Assembly (NCBI GenBank): GCA_023429685.1
Contig: JAEZDF010000026.1
Span: 1 to 14,292 of the forward strand
Source of the DNA: Bacillota bacterium
GTDB lineage: Bacteria; Bacillota; Clostridia; Oscillospirales; Ruminococcaceae
Reading direction: 5' to 3'
Length of the DNA: 14,292 nucleotides
Position numbers and translations under genes: made by a program. The notes under the pieces are model-generated. The model was not told the origin of the DNA and did no database searches. It saw only the letters and a list, made by a program, of their open reading frames with translations. This document shows, one piece after another, positions 13,269-14,292 of the stretch (the first letter of the stretch is position 1; every line of letters begins with the position of its first letter).

Positions 13269-13958
13269 TTACCTGGGGGTGTGTGTCGTTAAGAACTTGA
13301 CCGCGCGTTCTACCGCCACCTTTACCTGGGGGGATTTCTCGGTTTTACCCGCATTGCGGTAATCAAACATACGGCAGAAGGTGTCTACATCCCCATGAAG
13401 CTCGCTAAGCCCCGCGCGTACCAGTCCGCCCGTTACCGACATAAAATCGGGCAGCTCTTTTTTGGGGATCGACTTTTGCGCCCCTTGAAGAAGCATGGTA
13501 TAGTGTGGAATGCACACAAAGGGCTGCGCAGCATACAGGGCGCGAAAGCTCTCCTCCTTACGATAAAGGGCAAACAGGTTTTGCAGCATCTGCTGCATCG
13601 AGCCGTCAATCTTTTCGCACACGTAGCAGCTTTCTAGCATCTCGGTTATCTTGCGCACATCCGCCTTGCCCGCCTTTTCCTCCCGCTCGCTAGGTAGCAT
13701 CTGCTGCACCGATTTCAGGTGGCTTTCGAGCATGAGTGCGAGAGACAGGCGGTTTTTTCGCGACAGCATGCCGTCAAAATGCGCAGCGCAAAAACCGAGC
13801 TTGTTGGTCTGTATGCGAATAAGCGGCTCCATCATCGCGGCACCCATAATCGCTTCAAGCGCACGCTCTTCTAGGGTGTCGTGCATCCGACACAACGGAC
13901 ATCCGTCACGGGGCTCAAACACCTCGCTGATGGGTATGGTAAAGATCGTCTCCTTCAT
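13269..13958 (-). CDS. DUF6062-like protein with duplicated Cys/His motif
   Basis: A 229-residue soluble protein that I recognise as DUF6062-like, a family of unknown function seen mainly in Clostridia. It has two matching half-motifs: CPLC (Cys20, Cys23) with GFCAAH (Cys57, His60), and CYVC (Cys111, Cys114) with FVCIPH (Cys149, His152). Spacing within each half is 33-34 residues between the CxxC and the CxxH, so the protein looks like an internal duplication, each half able to bind one metal ion, probably zinc. Helical stretches fill the rest; there is no signal peptide or membrane segment. The ATG at 13958 is chosen because GCCGGAAAGGA lies 11-12 bases upstream; the open frame continues to 14027 without a better site. 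Its promoter lies near 14060, divergent from a plus-strand promoter. Confidence 0.82.
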   Translation of the reverse strand: MKETIFTIPISEVFEPRDGCPLCRMHDTLEERALEAIMGAAMMEPLIRIQTNKLGFCAAHFDGMLSRKNRLSLALMLESHLKSVQQMLPSEREEKAGKADVRKITEMLESCYVCEKIDGSMQQMLQNLFALYRKEESFRALYAAQPFVCIPHYTMLLQGAQKSIPKKELPDFMSVTGGLVRAGLSELHGDVDTFCRMFDYRNAGKTEKSPQVKVAVERAVKFLTTHTPR

Positions 13959-14056
13959 ATTGCTATAAATCCTTTCCGGCGTCCGCGCAAAACGACGCTT
14001 ATACTGTATTCGTTTACAAAAACACACAAATTATTGCCGAATGCTTCCTGTTTTTT

Positions 14057-14065
14057 ATTATATCA
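14057..14065 (-). promoter_or_regulatory. Extended -10 promoter of the DUF6062-like gene
   Basis: On the minus strand TGA-TATAAT (14065-14057) is an extended -10 element with a perfect hexamer; the -35 region is poor. Transcription would start near 14050, leaving a leader of about 90 bases. Confidence 0.55.
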
Positions 14066-14071
14066 CAAATA

Positions 14072-14080
14072 TGGTATAAT
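14072..14080 (+). promoter_or_regulatory. Extended -10 promoter reading right, upstream of a candidate small RNA
   Basis: TGG-TATAAT (14072-14080) is a perfect hexamer with the TGN extension; the -35 region TTTTTA (14052-14057) is weak. Start of transcription is expected near 14087. It lies back to back with the leftward promoter at 14057-14065. Confidence 0.6.
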
Positions 14081-14086
14081 AGCTGT

Positions 14087-14165
14087 AACTGCAGCCTTCT
14101 CGTTTATGCTGCTTGTGCGGGCATACCCCGTACCTAAACCAGGGTATTTACCGCCTCAGTTTTTT
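14087..14165 (+). ncRNA. Candidate small structured RNA or attenuated leader, about 79 nt
   Basis: The segment begins at the predicted start site of the extended -10 promoter and ends in TTTTTT (14160-14165). Its ends can pair: AACTG (14087-14091) with CAGTT (14157-14161). Inside are a small hairpin CAGC/GCTG (14092-14095/14108-14111) and a longer one, GCGG plus ATACCC (14117-14128) with GGGTAT plus CCGC (14142-14154). This gives a three-way junction followed by a U tract. It matches no RNA family I know. It could be a free small RNA, or a leader that terminates before the MerR gene. Confidence 0.4.
14117..14165 (+). terminator. Putative intrinsic terminator before the MerR-family gene
   Basis: ATACCC (14123-14128) pairs with GGGTAT (14142-14147), extended by GCGG/CCGC (14117-14120/14151-14154), and a run of six T follows after five bases. 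The stem is interrupted and the gap to the T run is longer than ideal unless the closing AACTG/CAGTT helix also forms. Confidence 0.45.
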
Positions 14166-14175
14166 CATAAAATGC

Positions 14176-14206
14176 TTGACTGTTCCCTTGGGGGCTGGTG
14201 TATGGT
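14176..14206 (+). promoter_or_regulatory. MerR-type promoter with 19-bp spacer
   Basis: TTGACT (14176-14181) and TATGGT (14201-14206) are separated by 19 bp. This over-long spacer is the hallmark of promoters activated by MerR-family regulators, which distort the DNA to bring the boxes into register. CTGTTCC (14180-14186) and GGTACAG (14204-14210) form a near-perfect dyad (6 of 7). It lies directly before a MerR-family gene, which suggests autoregulation. Confidence 0.7.
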
Positions 14207-14228
14207 ACAGGGGAGAGGAGTGATCACG

Positions 14229-14292
14229 ATGTTGATTCACGAGGTCTGCAATCGGTGCGGACTAACCAAAAAGGCGGTTGAGTATTACGAGC
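14229..14292 (+). CDS. MerR family transcriptional regulator (partial, N-terminus only)
   Basis: The first 21 codons of a gene that runs off the window. The translation begins MLIHEVCNRCGL and continues TKKAVEYYE, matching the helix-turn-helix start of MerR proteins (T-x-KA-x-x-YYE). Two cysteines (Cys7, Cys10) lie in the first helix region, where most relatives have none. GAGGAG lies eight bases before the ATG at 14229. The promoter at 14176-14206 has the spacing typical of MerR targets, so the protein probably controls its own expression. The effector-binding part is not visible, so ligand and target genes cannot be named. Confidence 0.8.
   Translation, partial: MLIHEVCNRCGLTKKAVEYYE

Noticed and set aside
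13067..13300. 77-codon plus-strand frame through the DnaA-box-like cluster
   Set aside because: Its start has no convincing ribosome binding site, the sequence is largely made of the repeated GTGGAAAA motif, and it runs into the 3' end of the DUF6062-like gene on the other strand.
13268..13330. Repeated TTTACCTGGGGG, about 50 bases apart
   Set aside because: Both copies are at or inside the 3' end of the DUF6062-like coding region and encode different reading phases; chance is the simpler explanation.

Overview
The window looks like a stretch of chromosome from a Clostridia-class Bacillota (perhaps an Oscillospirales- or Christensenellales-like lineage). I infer this from the protein families: a YitT-type membrane protein, a YtrA/YtrB-like GntR-ABC cassette, a paralogous EF-G-like GTPase and a DUF6062-like protein. 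Strong purine-rich ribosome binding sites, TTG/GTG starts and consensus sigma-A promoters fit as well. The assignment rests on recognition by eye, not on a search. There are no rRNA or tRNA genes, no CRISPR array, no insertion sequence and no phage genes.

Layout from left to right. Positions 1-422 are a gene-poor leader with small inverted repeats. A YitT/DUF2179 membrane protein follows on the plus strand. It converges on a leftward ABC cassette across a 19-bp-stem bidirectional terminator. The cassette is transcribed leftward: GntR regulator, then ABC ATPase, then a large permease with a big C-terminal extracytoplasmic part. It starts at a perfect TTGACA-17-TATAAT promoter that abuts a perfect 10-bp inverted repeat, the likely autoregulatory operator. 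Next come a leftward membrane protein with a proline-rich tail and a leftward EF-G-like GTPase, each with its own promoter and terminator. Beyond them lie a 916-codon protein that is a degenerate P1B-type ATPase behind a long disordered N-terminus, the rRNA methyltransferase RlmB, and a small tail-anchored protein, all leftward.

The 482-bp gap at 12787-13268 carries a dense cluster of DnaA-box-like 9-mers beside an AT-rich tract. It resembles a chromosomal origin or a DnaA-titration locus, although no dnaA/dnaN is visible. To its right are a leftward DUF6062-like protein with two Cys2-CysHis motif sets, a short intergenic segment with divergent extended -10 promoters and a possible small structured RNA, and the first 21 codons of a MerR-family regulator behind a promoter with the 19-bp spacer typical of MerR targets.

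The most interesting items are the DnaA-box cluster, the P-type ATPase pseudoenzyme, the candidate small RNA and the EF-G-like protein with altered GTPase motifs. The ABC cassette is the only clear functional unit; the other genes look like housekeeping or poorly characterised single transcription units.
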